A DNA stretch of 64,000 nucleotides from a bacterium (GCA_024680555.1 JAILCC010000016.1:302393-366392); one strand, 5' to 3'. Shown: positions 47,814-57,501, numbered from the stretch's first letter. Notes: generated by a model not told the origin, from the sequence alone. A program made the numbers and translations.

Positions 47814-49478
47814 TTATTTATCCAAAAATCTAAATAGCCAACCGAGAGGATTTGAACCTTTTTCCATTTTGTCCTCAATCTCCGCAATAAGTTTGTTGGT
47901 TTCGTCTTCATTTTCAAGAGATTTTGTATGCTCTTTATAATATTGCAATGCTTCTAAAGCACCTTCATAATCTTTAACCTTGTACATACATTTTGCACTG
48001 AGAAATTTCAGCTCAACATTGTCATCTTCTTTTGTCGCAGCATCAATATAACGTTGTGCCATATCATACTCTTTCATATTAAGGTAAATATTTACGAGTT
48101 TTTTAGTGGTTTCGACAAAATCAATTTTGGCTTCAAATAATGTATGATAACAATCGGCAGCGGCATCAACTTCGCCGACACTTTCGTGCAGATTTGCAAG
48201 CCTTTTCACGGTTTCAAAATCATCTTTTCTGTAATTCAATGCTTGCGAATACTCATTTATTGCTTCATCGGTTTCGCCTTTTAATTCATGGAAAACGCCG
48301 TAATTGTAGTGTGCAAGGTGATTTTCACCCTGAGCTTCATACATTTGAGCAAGCTTTCTGTATCCCAAAGGACTCTTGGGAAGTTTTTGTATAATCTTAT
48401 TGCAATATGCTTTTGCCTGTTCAAAATCACTTATATAAGTATAATATCCTGCAAGCGCCGTCAATACCTCTGTTGAATTCGGCTCCTGCTTTTCTGCGGA
48501 AACAAGAACTTCCTTTGTTTTGTCCATATTATCCAATTGCAAATAAACTTTTGCCAAATTTACCTTATTTTCGACATCCCCGCTCAATTCAACCAGTTTT
48601 TCATAGTATTCTTGGGCTTTATTATAATCTTCCGAATCAAGATACGTATCAGCCAACATTTGCATAGCCTCAACGTTGTCAGGATACACATGCAACGCAC
48701 GTTTTAGGACATTTATTGCGGAGAATTGATTATTCAATTCAATATAAATTTCCGCAAGTTCGAGAAATATTTTGAAGTTTTCTTCGGTTGCGGAAAGGAT
48801 AAACAAATATTCATCAAGCGCCAGCTCGTTTTTTCCGATTTGACGATACATTTTTGCAAGCTGATATTTTATTTGAATTACATCTTCATCTTTTTCGGCA
48901 AGTGAAAATGCTTTTTTATAATCTTTTTCAGCCTTTTCGTAGTCTTGTTCAATAACTGCAATTTTTGCATTTGTCAGTCTAAACATCATCTGATTTGTTT
49001 GCTCATATATTTCGGCAAGTTGTTTCAGTGCAACAATATTTTCAGGCTGCTGAGCCAAAACACTGTTATATGCTTCAATAGCTTCTTCATATTTTTTCAA
49101 AATACAGCAAGCGTGTGCATAACGTTCACAAACATCAGCATTATTCTTGTCGGCATTATATTGTTTTTTGTATATATCATAGACTTTGTCATATCTGTCT
49201 GCCGATTCATATACCATAAGCACTCTGTCCGATAATTCGGGAGGTATGTTGGTATCAAAAACTTTTTCGTAAAGAGCAGCCGCTTCAACATAATTTTCGT
49301 CAACTTCCATAAGCTGAGCAAGAATAAACATTGCCTGCGAATGTCCCGGATTTATTTTCAAAAACTCATTTAAAAATTGTTTTGCACCCTCTTTATCGTT
49401 ATTTGCAAGATACGGTTTTACGTTTTCAATACTGCCAATGGCATTTAATGTTATTTCACCTGTATTAGAATTTTCCAT
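47814..49478 (-). CDS. TPR-repeat protein
   Basis: 554 aa made mostly of tetratricopeptide repeats, roughly 12-13 units of 34 residues (for example AIEAYNSVLAQQPENIVALK, EYYEKLVELSG). There is no signal peptide, so it is a cytoplasmic protein-interaction scaffold. The C-terminus NPLGWLFRFLDK may be an amphipathic membrane-contact helix. AGGGG precedes the ATG, 10 bases after the SEC-C gene, which suggests co-transcription with the SEC-C, pgeF and rlmN genes. Confidence 0.8.
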   Translation of the reverse strand: MENSNTGEITLNAIGSIENVKPYLANNDKEGAKQFLNEFLKINPGHSQAMFILAQLMEVDENYVEAAALYEKVFDTNIPPELSDRVLMVYESADRYDKVYDIYKKQYNADKNNADVCERYAHACCILKKYEEAIEAYNSVLAQQPENIVALKQLAEIYEQTNQMMFRLTNAKIAVIEQDYEKAEKDYKKAFSLAEKDEDVIQIKYQLAKMYRQIGKNELALDEYLFILSATEENFKIFLELAEIYIELNNQFSAINVLKRALHVYPDNVEAMQMLADTYLDSEDYNKAQEYYEKLVELSGDVENKVNLAKVYLQLDNMDKTKEVLVSAEKQEPNSTEVLTALAGYYTYISDFEQAKAYCNKIIQKLPKSPLGYRKLAQMYEAQGENHLAHYNYGVFHELKGETDEAINEYSQALNYRKDDFETVKRLANLHESVGEVDAAADCYHTLFEAKIDFVETTKKLVNIYLNMKEYDMAQRYIDAATKEDDNVELKFLSAKCMYKVKDYEGALEALQYYKEHTKSLENEDETNKLIAEIEDKMEKGSNPLGWLFRFLDK

Positions 49479-49488
49479 TTTGTTCCCC

Positions 49489-50793
49489 TTAAATCTGAAC
49501 TGCCTTACCGCAGCATTTTTTATATTTCAACCCGCTGCCGCAAGGGCATAGGTCGTTTCTGCCTACCTTTTGCATTTTTTTCTTTTCTTCTTCCTGAACA
49601 TCTGTTACATCAAGCAACCTCTTAAATGCGTACGAAGAATACAATGTCAACGTTGATGATGTGTAGGGATTTTCCACATAAAAGCTTTTATATTTTTCCA
49701 ATATTTCATCCAAAGATGTAAATGACGTTTTTAATATTTCATTTACTCTTGGGAGAAAAGTATCAGGATATTTTTTCTGTGCTATTTCAAGAACCAATGG
49801 CGGCACTTGTTTTTCAACAACAAATTTTTCTATACACTTTTCATAGTTAGAAACTGTTTTATAATCATCAACCGCAAAAATATCAAGAAATACATCCATG
49901 AACGGCACAACCTGCAAGCCAGTCTTTCCGTCGGAAACAAGTGCAACATTATACTTCTTATCTTGTGAAGAAAAACCTTTTTTGGCAGAAACCAAAATAT
50001 TTCCGTCACGAGCAAGCTCACTCACATCAAAAAACTTGTCATTTTTGTATGGCGTTATAGCTTTTTGAACTTTGTCGGGAGATGGTTTTTTGCCGCTTTC
50101 CTTGTAGTCGTTTAACATATCTATCAATTTGTCAGCTGACTTATTTGAAGTAATTACATATTTATCACCAAACATATCATAGAATTTTGCCGCCAAATTT
50201 TCCGAATTGTTTTTCAACTCCTCGAATTTTTCTTCATTATCAAAATAGAATAGTGACGGATCATTTACTAATCTTGAAATCGCAATTTGAAAAGCCAAAA
50301 TTCTTCTCGAATAAGTTATATGGTCTGCAATATGGTAAACAAAATAATCTCCGTCCCATTTAACAAGTCTTGCCAATATGAAATGCCCTACACTTAAATT
50401 GCCAAACTTGGTCATTTTAGCCATAGGCTTAGCATTATATAATTTTTCGTTTGTCAAATTAAAGAGTTCAAATTTTCCCTGAGTAATTTTTCTGACTTCA
50501 AAAACCCCATCAACAGAACCGCTTAAAGCAAGGATAATTTCTTTTTCTTCCTCCTTTAATTCACGCATATCTCTAAGCACATAATCAAATATGCTCATCT
50601 TCCCTTTGCCTATTCTGCGCTCAAAAAGATAATTAAGAATATAGTTGTTAAGCTGTCTTTGGTTATCTTTGGGAATTCCTATTGCTTTACAATAGTCATC
50701 CAAATCTTTTTTCAAATTCAAGTTTCCGTTAATGAAATTGAATATTTTATTAACGACCTTGTTAATTTGTTCGCTCAAGTCTAATACTAACAT
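49489..50793 (-). CDS. SEC-C motif protein of unknown function
   Basis: 434 aa. Only the C-terminal zinc motif is recognisable: NDLCPCGSGLKYKKCCG, as in SecA tails and many stand-alone proteins. The rest is alpha/beta and helical without a known signature. It has no signal peptide or membrane helix. It lies 2 bases downstream of pgeF, with AAGGAG before the ATG, within a minus-strand run starting at rlmN. Confidence 0.75.
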   Translation of the reverse strand: MLVLDLSEQINKVVNKIFNFINGNLNLKKDLDDYCKAIGIPKDNQRQLNNYILNYLFERRIGKGKMSIFDYVLRDMRELKEEEKEIILALSGSVDGVFEVRKITQGKFELFNLTNEKLYNAKPMAKMTKFGNLSVGHFILARLVKWDGDYFVYHIADHITYSRRILAFQIAISRLVNDPSLFYFDNEEKFEELKNNSENLAAKFYDMFGDKYVITSNKSADKLIDMLNDYKESGKKPSPDKVQKAITPYKNDKFFDVSELARDGNILVSAKKGFSSQDKKYNVALVSDGKTGLQVVPFMDVFLDIFAVDDYKTVSNYEKCIEKFVVEKQVPPLVLEIAQKKYPDTFLPRVNEILKTSFTSLDEILEKYKSFYVENPYTSSTLTLYSSYAFKRLLDVTDVQEEEKKKMQKVGRNDLCPCGSGLKYKKCCGKAVQI

Positions 50794-50795
50794 TA

Positions 50796-51599
50796 TTACT
50801 CCTTAATCATTGCCAACATCCCATGCCTACCCGTGCACCTGTCATCTGCCCTGTATGAATAGAATATATTATTTTGACAAGATGTACAATACTCGCAAAC
50901 ATCTACGGTTTCAACACCGATTTCATTTAACTGTCTTTGATTTAAAGCTTTCAAATCGACATGGAACTTGCCGTTGTGCTCTATAAATATATTATCACAA
51001 TTATTTTCTAGAGTCATAGCCAACTGACTTGCCACATCGGAGTTAACTTCAAAGCAGTTTCCGCAAATTGCAGCTCCTATCACCGCTTTTATATCATTCT
51101 TGCAGCAAGAAAACTTTTCTTCCATTATTTTTACCGCTTTTTGCACAATATTTTTTGCCGTTCCTTTCCAGCCCGCATGAACACATGCGAGAATTTTTTT
51201 CTTTTCATCAAAAAGCAAAACCGGCACGCAGTCCGCAAAAACCATACAAACGGTATATCCTTTAAGATTTGTTACCACTCCATCAAACGGCTCAACATCA
51301 AGCTGAGCAATATCATCAGGAGACTTAATAACCGCAATTTTATCTGTATGCTGCTGATTAGGCATAATAAATTTTTCATATTTTCCGCCCAAAAATTCCA
51401 CGGCTACTTTTTGATTTTTTACCTCATATTCTTTATATTCGGGAAAATCTTTTGCGCTAATAGGAAAACTTTCGAGGGGATTTGGTGTATCGCCGCCGAC
51501 TCTTGTTGTAAAACAATGAAGTAACTCACCCGAAAATACTGATGATTTCATAAATTTCAAATTAAAGTCGCCTATCTTGGCATCAACAAAACTAAACAT
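50796..51599 (-). CDS. pgeF: Peptidoglycan editing factor / YfiH (LACC1) family
   Basis: 267 aa. Zn/active-site residues are visible as the His in MPNQQHTDKI, the Cys in FADCVPVLLF and the His in ACVHAGWKGTAKN; the Cys region NCFEVNSDVA follows. Family members have been described as laccase-like, as purine nucleoside phosphorylase/adenosine deaminase, and as an editor of misincorporated serine in wall precursors. The start overlaps the rlmN stop by 8 bases, so expression is coupled. Confidence 0.88.
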   Translation of the reverse strand: MFSFVDAKIGDFNLKFMKSSVFSGELLHCFTTRVGGDTPNPLESFPISAKDFPEYKEYEVKNQKVAVEFLGGKYEKFIMPNQQHTDKIAVIKSPDDIAQLDVEPFDGVVTNLKGYTVCMVFADCVPVLLFDEKKKILACVHAGWKGTAKNIVQKAVKIMEEKFSCCKNDIKAVIGAAICGNCFEVNSDVASQLAMTLENNCDNIFIEHNGKFHVDLKALNQRQLNEIGVETVDVCEYCTSCQNNIFYSYRADDRCTGRHGMLAMIKE

Positions 51600-52623
51600 T
51601 TTTCATTTTTCCGCTTAATTGTCCGCATGCAGCATCAATGTCCGCACCTCTTTCAAGTCTTACCGTTACTTTATAACTTGAACGCTCAAGGATAAATTTA
51701 AACTTGTTTATATGCTCCTCTGATGGTTTTTCAAATTCCGCATTGCAGGCATTGTTATAAGGGATGATATTTATATTACAGTGGAGTCCTTTCAACAATT
51801 GCAGCACTTCTTTTGCTTGAGAAAGCGAATCATTTACCCCTTTTATAATTGTATATTCTATTGTTGCTCTGCGCCCTGTAGTATTAACCAAATCTTTCAA
51901 TGCTTCAATAACGTCTTCCACTCTATATTTTTTTTCTATCGGCATAATTTGTTGTCTGATTTCATGATTTGGCGCATGCAATGATAACGCAACCGTTGCC
52001 TGAAAGTTTATATCTTTGAGCCGCTTCAACCCCGGGATAATTCCGCTCGTTGAAACTGTCATTCTTCTGATGCCAATACCAACCGAATCGTTGATTATAT
52101 TTATTGCTTCAAGAACATTATCAAGGTTTAAAAGTGGTTCTCCCTGCCCCATAAATACAACATTTGAAATTCTCAAACCCGTATCCCTTTGCATAATCAT
52201 AATTTGTTCAACAATTTCTTTAGACGTTAAATTTCTGACAAAACCAGTCTTTCCTGTAGCACAAAATACGCACCCTACTGGGCATCCGATTTGCGAACTG
52301 ACGCACGCAGTCAAATTAGGTCGATTATCAAACCGCATCAAAACACATTCCGCAACGTTACCGTCAGTGTATTCGAGAAGATATTTAATGGTTTTATCTG
52401 CGGAAATTTGACGCTGCTTAATCTTAATGTCAGTAATTAAGGCATTTTGTTTCAACTTTTCCCGAAAAGTTTTTGAAATATCAGTCATTTGGTCAAAATC
52501 AGATGCATATTTTGTATAAAGCCAGCTATAGAGCTGTTTTGCTCTGAATTTTGGCTCATCCATAGCTATGACAATATCTTCTAATTCCTTTAAAGTTTTT
52601 GAACTGAGTACATATTTTTCCAT
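51592..52623 (-). CDS. rlmN: Dual-specificity 23S rRNA A2503 / tRNA A37 methyltransferase
   Basis: 343 aa radical-SAM enzyme making 2-methyladenosine. The cluster motif is CPVGCVFCATGKTGF near residue 113, and VFMGQGEPLLN binds SAM. The two catalytic Cys are expected in this family near the C-terminus, and a Cys is present in DIDAACGQLSG. ATG 52623 follows a TACAAT box by six bases, with no Shine-Dalgarno. The in-frame upstream ATG at 52638 overlaps that box. Confidence 0.93.
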   Translation of the reverse strand: MEKYVLSSKTLKELEDIVIAMDEPKFRAKQLYSWLYTKYASDFDQMTDISKTFREKLKQNALITDIKIKQRQISADKTIKYLLEYTDGNVAECVLMRFDNRPNLTACVSSQIGCPVGCVFCATGKTGFVRNLTSKEIVEQIMIMQRDTGLRISNVVFMGQGEPLLNLDNVLEAINIINDSVGIGIRRMTVSTSGIIPGLKRLKDINFQATVALSLHAPNHEIRQQIMPIEKKYRVEDVIEALKDLVNTTGRRATIEYTIIKGVNDSLSQAKEVLQLLKGLHCNINIIPYNNACNAEFEKPSEEHINKFKFILERSSYKVTVRLERGADIDAACGQLSGKMKNV

Positions 52624-52629
52624 AAAAAA

Positions 52630-52635
52630 ATTGTA
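52630..52635 (-). promoter_or_regulatory. -10 box (TACAAT), leaderless type
   Basis: On the minus strand, TACAAT ends six bases before the rlmN ATG, with no Shine-Dalgarno in the poly-T spacer. Confidence 0.45.
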
Positions 52636-52724
52636 CATTAAACAAAAAACAATACCAATTACACAAGGTTAACCATTATAAACGCAATCATAAAAAACTT
52701 ATAGATTTTGCTCTATCCAACTGC

Positions 52725-52730
52725 TATAAT
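52725..52730 (+). promoter_or_regulatory. Extended -10 promoter of tRNA-Arg
   Basis: TGC-TATAAT lies 17 bases before the mature tRNA 5' end; a weak -35 (TAGATT) lies 17 bp upstream. Confidence 0.6.
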
Positions 52731-52746
52731 GATGGCATAGAATCTT

Positions 52747-52822
52747 GCGCTCGTAGCTCAGTTGGATAGAGCACCGGTTTCCGAAGCCGGGTTTGCCGGC
52801 GGTTCGACTCCGCCCGGGCGCA
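52747..52822 (+). tRNA. tRNA-Arg (anticodon CCG)
   Basis: 76 nt cloverleaf. The acceptor stem GCGCTCG pairs with CGGGCGC (one U-G), the D-arm contains AGCTCAGTTGGATAGAGC, and the anticodon stem CCGGT/GCCGG encloses loop TTCCGAA with anticodon CCG, reading CGG. The T-arm has GGTTCGACTCC. The discriminator is A, and CCA is not encoded. Only 20 bases separate it from the next gene's ATG, so the two are probably transcribed together. Confidence 0.93.
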
Positions 52823-52842
52823 AACTTTTAAAAGAGGTATAT

Positions 52843-53835
52843 ATGCTGAAAATCAAACGTACAATTTTTGACCACATAAAAGAGCAGGATTTTTCCCGCT
52901 ATATGTTCATAAACCCCGAACAAATTCAAAAATATTCGGGTAATATACTCTACAGAAGCATAAACCATCTTTTGCCGCCGACAAACAAGATTTTCAGAGA
53001 AACATTTAATGCACTTGATGGGAAAAAAATTCTCGCACAAATTTCTCTCGTACCTGATAAATTCTCAAATTTGAGATGCCAAATTTCTTCTCTCAAAATC
53101 CGTCACGGTGCAGAATTTAGCGCCAAGCCGCTTATTGATTACATTATAAACAATTACGGCGGCTCTGGAATACAGAGTTTTATGGTATACATAGATGAAA
53201 ACGAACCTAACATCATCGCCCTGTTTAAACTGGAATGCGGTTTCAGAAGTTGCGCCAAAATCGAATTTTATGAAACAAATGAGCTAAACGCAGGAGATTT
53301 TGAAGAAGAAAACTTCAAAGATTTAGAGGTACAGGATATTGAAAAGCTTCTTGAAATCAATACCGCAAACATATTTCCGCACTATCGCCCCGCATTAACC
53401 AGCAAAGCAAAAGATTTCAGATACAAATTTTTAAAACATACAAAAAACGACTTTTTCAAAGTTTTTTGTGTAAATTCCGTACCCGAGGGGTATTTTAGAT
53501 TGTATGATAACGGTAACGGAAATTTTGTTGCGGATATAATCACATCGAAGCCTTACGAACAGTGTTATTGGGAAATTATTTCATATATTGAAAATTATTT
53601 AAAAAAATCGCAAAAATTCAACACGCTTACAATACTTTTAAAAAAATACAGGGAAACATCTCCCGCTCTGGAAGAAGCGTTAAAAACGAAATTATATATA
53701 CAAATAGGCGCAACACAAATTTTGGTTAAAGATTATTGGCAAACAAGCAAGGAAAGTCAAAACGAAGAAAAACTATTCGTCCTTTTTAATGATTTAACAT
53801 CTCAGGCTGCAAGAAACATATCATTTATGCTATAA
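52843..53835 (+). CDS. Protein of unknown function, possibly GNAT-like
   Basis: 330 aa, not assigned. Alternating alpha/beta pattern with two halves (about 1-150 and 160-330) that could be two acetyltransferase-like folds (for example GYFRLYDNGNGNFVADIIT). This is a weak resemblance without an acetyl-CoA motif I trust. There is no signal or membrane segment. ATG 52843 has AGAGG upstream; an open frame running upstream into the tRNA is not coding. The next gene starts 8 bases downstream. Confidence 0.65.
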   Translation: MLKIKRTIFDHIKEQDFSRYMFINPEQIQKYSGNILYRSINHLLPPTNKIFRETFNALDGKKILAQISLVPDKFSNLRCQISSLKIRHGAEFSAKPLIDYIINNYGGSGIQSFMVYIDENEPNIIALFKLECGFRSCAKIEFYETNELNAGDFEEENFKDLEVQDIEKLLEINTANIFPHYRPALTSKAKDFRYKFLKHTKNDFFKVFCVNSVPEGYFRLYDNGNGNFVADIITSKPYEQCYWEIISYIENYLKKSQKFNTLTILLKKYRETSPALEEALKTKLYIQIGATQILVKDYWQTSKESQNEEKLFVLFNDLTSQAARNISFML

Positions 53836-53836
53836 T
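53831..53836 (+). promoter_or_regulatory. Extended -10 (TGC-TATAAT), leaderless type
   Basis: TATGC-TATAAT overlaps the stop region of the preceding gene and ends seven bases before ATG 53844. There is no Shine-Dalgarno. Confidence 0.5.
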
Positions 53837-53843
53837 CTAAGCT

Positions 53844-54899
53844 ATGAAAATCCTTGTTGTAAGATACAGATTTATTGGAGATACCATCCTGACTGTTCCG
53901 TTTTTGAGAAATTTGAGACGGGCTTATCCATACGCAAAAATAGATATGCTTGTCTCGCCTGTTTCGGGAGATTTATTGGAAACCTGCCCGTATGTTGATA
54001 ATTTGATTTATTTTGATACAACAAGGAAACACCGCTATGAACACGGTAAATTGGCAAAAAAATCTTTCTGGCACTACGTAAAGTTGTTAAAAAATGAAAA
54101 ATACGACAAGGCTTACGTTTTGAAACGCTCTTTATCCAGTGCGGCTCTGTGCACTTTTGCGGGAATAAAGAACAAGGTCGGCTTCAATACTGAGGGCAGG
54201 GGACTACTGTTGAGCAAGAGAGTTCCTTATGACAGAGATAAGCACGAAGTAGAAAGTTTTCTGGATGTTTTAAAAGCGGACAATATTCCGGTATTTGATA
54301 ACTATTTGGAATTATGGTTAAAAAATGAAGATGTTGAAGAAGCACAAAATATTCTTTCAACGTATGAAAAAACCGATAGCAAAAAAGTTATCGTCCACGC
54401 AACAAGCGGAAACCCCAAAAAACAATGGAAAAAAGAATATTTTGCACAAGTTATAGAAAAGCTCATAAATGAAAAAGGCGTACAGGTTTACCATTTGGGT
54501 GCAAAAAGCGACAAACCGATATATGACGAAATTCGCTCAATGATAACAACCGATTTAAAAAGTGAACCGATAAACTTATGCGGAGAACTTGATATAGGTG
54601 TTAGCGCCGCCGTCATAAGCAAGATGGATTTGGTATTCGGAAACGACTCCGGAACATTGCATATTGCAGGAGCGCTGGATGTTCCGACAGTTGTTATATA
54701 CGGGCCTATGGACTACAAAAAATGGAGAGTTTGGAATGTAAACACAAAAGCCCTCTCCACCAAAATTCCTTGTTATCCTTGCAATTTAAAAACGAAGTGC
54801 AAAAACAACTATGCCTGTTTGGAACGAATAACACCAGACATCGCCCTCACCTTTATAGATGGAGCACTTAAAAATAACATCGAAACACCGATATTATAG
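53844..54899 (+). CDS. Glycosyltransferase family 9 (heptosyltransferase-like)
   Basis: 351 aa, second GT9 enzyme of the window. The N-terminal motif is VVRYRFIGDTILTVPFLRN, and the donor-binding region is LVFGNDSGTLHIAGALDVPTV with YGPMDYKKW. A C-terminal Cys cluster (IPCYPCNLKTKCKN, ACLE) matches the arrangement in the first GT9. It probably acts on lipopolysaccharide core in the cytoplasm. The ATG is 7 bases after a TATAAT box. The 3' end overlaps the convergent Cys-rich gene by 6 bases. Confidence 0.85.
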   Translation: MKILVVRYRFIGDTILTVPFLRNLRRAYPYAKIDMLVSPVSGDLLETCPYVDNLIYFDTTRKHRYEHGKLAKKSFWHYVKLLKNEKYDKAYVLKRSLSSAALCTFAGIKNKVGFNTEGRGLLLSKRVPYDRDKHEVESFLDVLKADNIPVFDNYLELWLKNEDVEEAQNILSTYEKTDSKKVIVHATSGNPKKQWKKEYFAQVIEKLINEKGVQVYHLGAKSDKPIYDEIRSMITTDLKSEPINLCGELDIGVSAAVISKMDLVFGNDSGTLHIAGALDVPTVVIYGPMDYKKWRVWNVNTKALSTKIPCYPCNLKTKCKNNYACLERITPDIALTFIDGALKNNIETPIL

Positions 54900-55106
54900 A
54901 AATCTTCCTAATCTGGGGCAGCATTCAACATAATCAAGATTTCTTATCTGATTTCCGAATACACAAGCATTTACATTGGCTCTACAATATCTGCATTCGG
55001 AACAAGAAAGAGTTTCGAGCATTTCAATATTGTTGTAATCATTATTGTATTTTTTTACTTTTGCATATTCTTCCAAAGATGGTATGTGAAGTAATGTTTG
55101 TGACAT
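54894..55106 (-). CDS. Small cysteine-rich protein (70 aa)
   Basis: 70 aa, not recognised. Six Cys are grouped as CSECRYCRANVNAC and CC near the end (VECCPRLGRFL), suggesting a metal or Fe-S site. There is no signal peptide. The ATG is preceded by AGGGG, and a TATAAT lies 9 bases upstream of the start, so the leader would be only a few bases. It is convergent and overlapping with the GT9 gene. Confidence 0.6.
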   Translation of the reverse strand: MSQTLLHIPSLEEYAKVKKYNNDYNNIEMLETLSCSECRYCRANVNACVFGNQIRNLDYVECCPRLGRFL

Positions 55107-55217
55107 ATTTCCCCTATTATACCCGCTGTATCAGACGGATTTACTCTTCCCTATATGTGATGTTCATATTATAAATCAGCCTCATGAACGAATGCAAATT
55201 CATGAAGTTTTGTTAAT

Positions 55218-55246
55218 AAAAAGGAGTCCCTAAGAGGAACTCCTGA
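55218..55246 (-). terminator. Rho-independent terminator of the EF-hand gene
   Basis: The minus-strand stem AGGAGTTCC / GGGACTCCT with a short loop is followed by TTTTTATT, 20 bases past the stop codon at 55267. Confidence 0.75.
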
Positions 55247-55266
55247 ATGTTTTGGAATTTGCTAAA

Positions 55267-57408
55267 CTAAAACAATTTATTTGTTTTATTGTTTTTCTTT
55301 GTCTCCTGTTTTTCCTGTGCTACTTTATCTTCTTTTGCTGTTTGTTTATCTGATGCGTCTTTCTCTTTCTTTGCCGTTTGCGAAGAAGAAGTTATATTTT
55401 TCTCTGATTGTTCATTTGCGTTTGCAATCATTGCATTTGCGGAAGAATCCGTCTTGGCAATATCATAAGAAGATTGGGAAACGGTTTGTGTTGTGTTTAA
55501 TGTTTCAACAAACTCATCCATAAACGGATTGTCCTCATACTCGTCCGTCATATCTTTAATTTCAGTACCAAATAAATTTGCATAATTCATTTGAATGTTT
55601 TTAGCGGCGTCGTCCGTTTGTTGTGCCTGAATTACAGAACCGTCATTCATTTTAATATCAAACGTACCTTGCAAAACATCACCGTTTACTTGCTTTTCTT
55701 CCGTATCAACGTATGAGCTGAGGTCAATTTCGTTAATACCTGCTTCCGCCGCACTCATAAATGTAAACTGACCGTTTTCATCATTTGTTGCAACCAATTT
55801 TAAATTTTTGAGTTCATCGCCGCTGACTTTGCCATCACCGTTGGTATCATACGCAACCATTTCATCCCAACCGTTTTGAGCGCCCAAAAATTCGGATGCT
55901 CCGTCAAAAACTCCGTCATTGTCATTATCTGATATGAAGTGGAACGTTTGACCGTTGTTTTTGAATGTCATAGGATCACAGCAAGTCGACTGAGTACAAG
56001 TACCCAAACAAGTCGGTTCACCTGATGTCAAATATTCTTCTGTATTTTCATCATCTTTTTCAGCATCGACATCACCATCATCATCATCGCCTGTAGCACC
56101 TGCCAAGTCATCGAGATTATCAAGATCCAAATCTGCATCGTCATCATCAGCGTCACCTGCTTTAGAAACTTTTCCTGTGCTGTTTGATGCGTAGTGTGAA
56201 TTTATAGCGGCAGCAAGATTATTGTATATGCCCATTGCAGCGTGTTCACTTTCAGTAATTTCACTTTCGCTTTTCATATATACGAAGCGAGGCATTGTAA
56301 TGTTACCGTTGCTAAAGCCGATACCGCATTCCCCTGCTATACCTTGCAATATTGCATAAGCATCCGCAAACGGCAAATTGTCGAGTTCCCCATTTGCCAA
56401 AAATTTGGTAATTTGCTCCAACTGAGGATTGCTTGTATCTCTTGCGCCATTACCTTTTACATAGTATTTATCAATAATTTCCTGTCTTAAATCAAGACGT
56501 TTTTGATATCCTTTTTGATATTCGGCAGAAGCCCTGCTGGATGTATCCAATACGCCGTTACGCAAACCTTTTATGGTGTTCATCTCTGTGGTTTTGTCGT
56601 TAAATTTTTGAGTAATGCTTCTTATATCAGAAACAATATTTTCTATGTCGCTACAAAGAGATTTTATTTCTTCACCAAGAGTTCCGCACTCACCGATAGC
56701 AGATCTCAATGCGCTGACCGCAAGAGATTCTCCGCTGTTTTCACCAAGTTTTTGGGTAATAACGCTGTAAAGGTCTTGGTTTGGATATTCCCCTTGTTTA
56801 TATTCCTGAATACACTGAGCAATAACATTGCTTGAATTTTGAGCCATCTTAGCGCTGACTGATTCCGAACGTGAAGCTACTTCAGCCATTTTTGAAGCCA
56901 ATTCTTCGCTTTTGGAATTTACTTCTTCTTCAACATTGGCATAAGCTTTTTCCTGCTCGTCTTTTTCTTTTTGAATTTCATCGAGTTCAGCTTGCTTGGT
57001 TTCAATTTGAGAATTCAAAATCGGCAGCAATTCAGAGCATTGTTTTATACATTTGCTAAGCTGTTTACCAATTGTTTGCAATTCTTGAAATGTTTTTGCA
57101 GTAGTAGGATCAATGATACTTGTTTTTGATTCTTCAATCAAAGTACTCGCAACCGATTGTGCATTTTCTTCAGTTATATTGCTGCTGCTTTCCGTCTTTT
57201 GGGCATTTGATATAACATCCGCAAAAATCACATCCAATTGAGCTTTTGAGAATTTCACATCATTGTCTGGATCGTCATCATTCAATTGAATCAAGGCAAT
57301 ACGATAATCCTCAATGTTTACTGTTCCATCTTTATTAAAGTCATATTCTTTGGACAAACCGGTTGCATTATCTGCGAAAAAGTCCGCCCCGACTTTATTT
57401 ATTTCCAT
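55267..57408 (-). CDS. EF-hand coiled-coil protein (paralogue family), sigma-28 unit
   Basis: 713 aa. An EF/dockerin-like loop at residues 23-34 (DFNKDGTVNIED) follows MEINKVGAD. Long coiled coils (about 110-330) with scattered Cys precede a short globular part and a very acidic linker (about 420-455). The shared C-terminal module has a Cys cluster (CLGTCTQSTCC) just before it, then DNDNDGVFDGASEFLGAQ, GWDEMVAYDTNGDGKVSGDE and a GINEIDLSSY end. The tail is Lys/Gln-rich. It has no Sec signal. ATG 57408 has AAAGGAG. It is a paralogue of the two proteins at 39.6-44.2 kb, with its own sigma-28 promoter. Confidence 0.78.
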   Translation of the reverse strand: MEINKVGADFFADNATGLSKEYDFNKDGTVNIEDYRIALIQLNDDDPDNDVKFSKAQLDVIFADVISNAQKTESSSNITEENAQSVASTLIEESKTSIIDPTTAKTFQELQTIGKQLSKCIKQCSELLPILNSQIETKQAELDEIQKEKDEQEKAYANVEEEVNSKSEELASKMAEVASRSESVSAKMAQNSSNVIAQCIQEYKQGEYPNQDLYSVITQKLGENSGESLAVSALRSAIGECGTLGEEIKSLCSDIENIVSDIRSITQKFNDKTTEMNTIKGLRNGVLDTSSRASAEYQKGYQKRLDLRQEIIDKYYVKGNGARDTSNPQLEQITKFLANGELDNLPFADAYAILQGIAGECGIGFSNGNITMPRFVYMKSESEITESEHAAMGIYNNLAAAINSHYASNSTGKVSKAGDADDDDADLDLDNLDDLAGATGDDDDGDVDAEKDDENTEEYLTSGEPTCLGTCTQSTCCDPMTFKNNGQTFHFISDNDNDGVFDGASEFLGAQNGWDEMVAYDTNGDGKVSGDELKNLKLVATNDENGQFTFMSAAEAGINEIDLSSYVDTEEKQVNGDVLQGTFDIKMNDGSVIQAQQTDDAAKNIQMNYANLFGTEIKDMTDEYEDNPFMDEFVETLNTTQTVSQSSYDIAKTDSSANAMIANANEQSEKNITSSSQTAKKEKDASDKQTAKEDKVAQEKQETKKNNKTNKLF

Positions 57409-57456
57409 GCCGATACTCCTTTCACTTCTTTCATGTGCTAATAATATCTGATGTAT

Positions 57457-57484
57457 TTATCGGCACATTTTGGCATTATCTTTA
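57457..57484 (-). promoter_or_regulatory. Sigma-28 (FliA/SigD-type) promoter
   Basis: On the minus strand, TAAAGATA (57484-57477), 12 bp, GCCGATAA (57464-57457), 48 bp upstream of ATG 57408. Confidence 0.8.
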
Positions 57485-57501
57485 ACTTTTTTGGGAAAAA
57501 T

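Noticed and set aside
52762..52842. N-terminal extension of the 330-aa protein
   Set aside because: The open frame runs back into the tRNA-Arg; a good Shine-Dalgarno and ATG follow at 52843.
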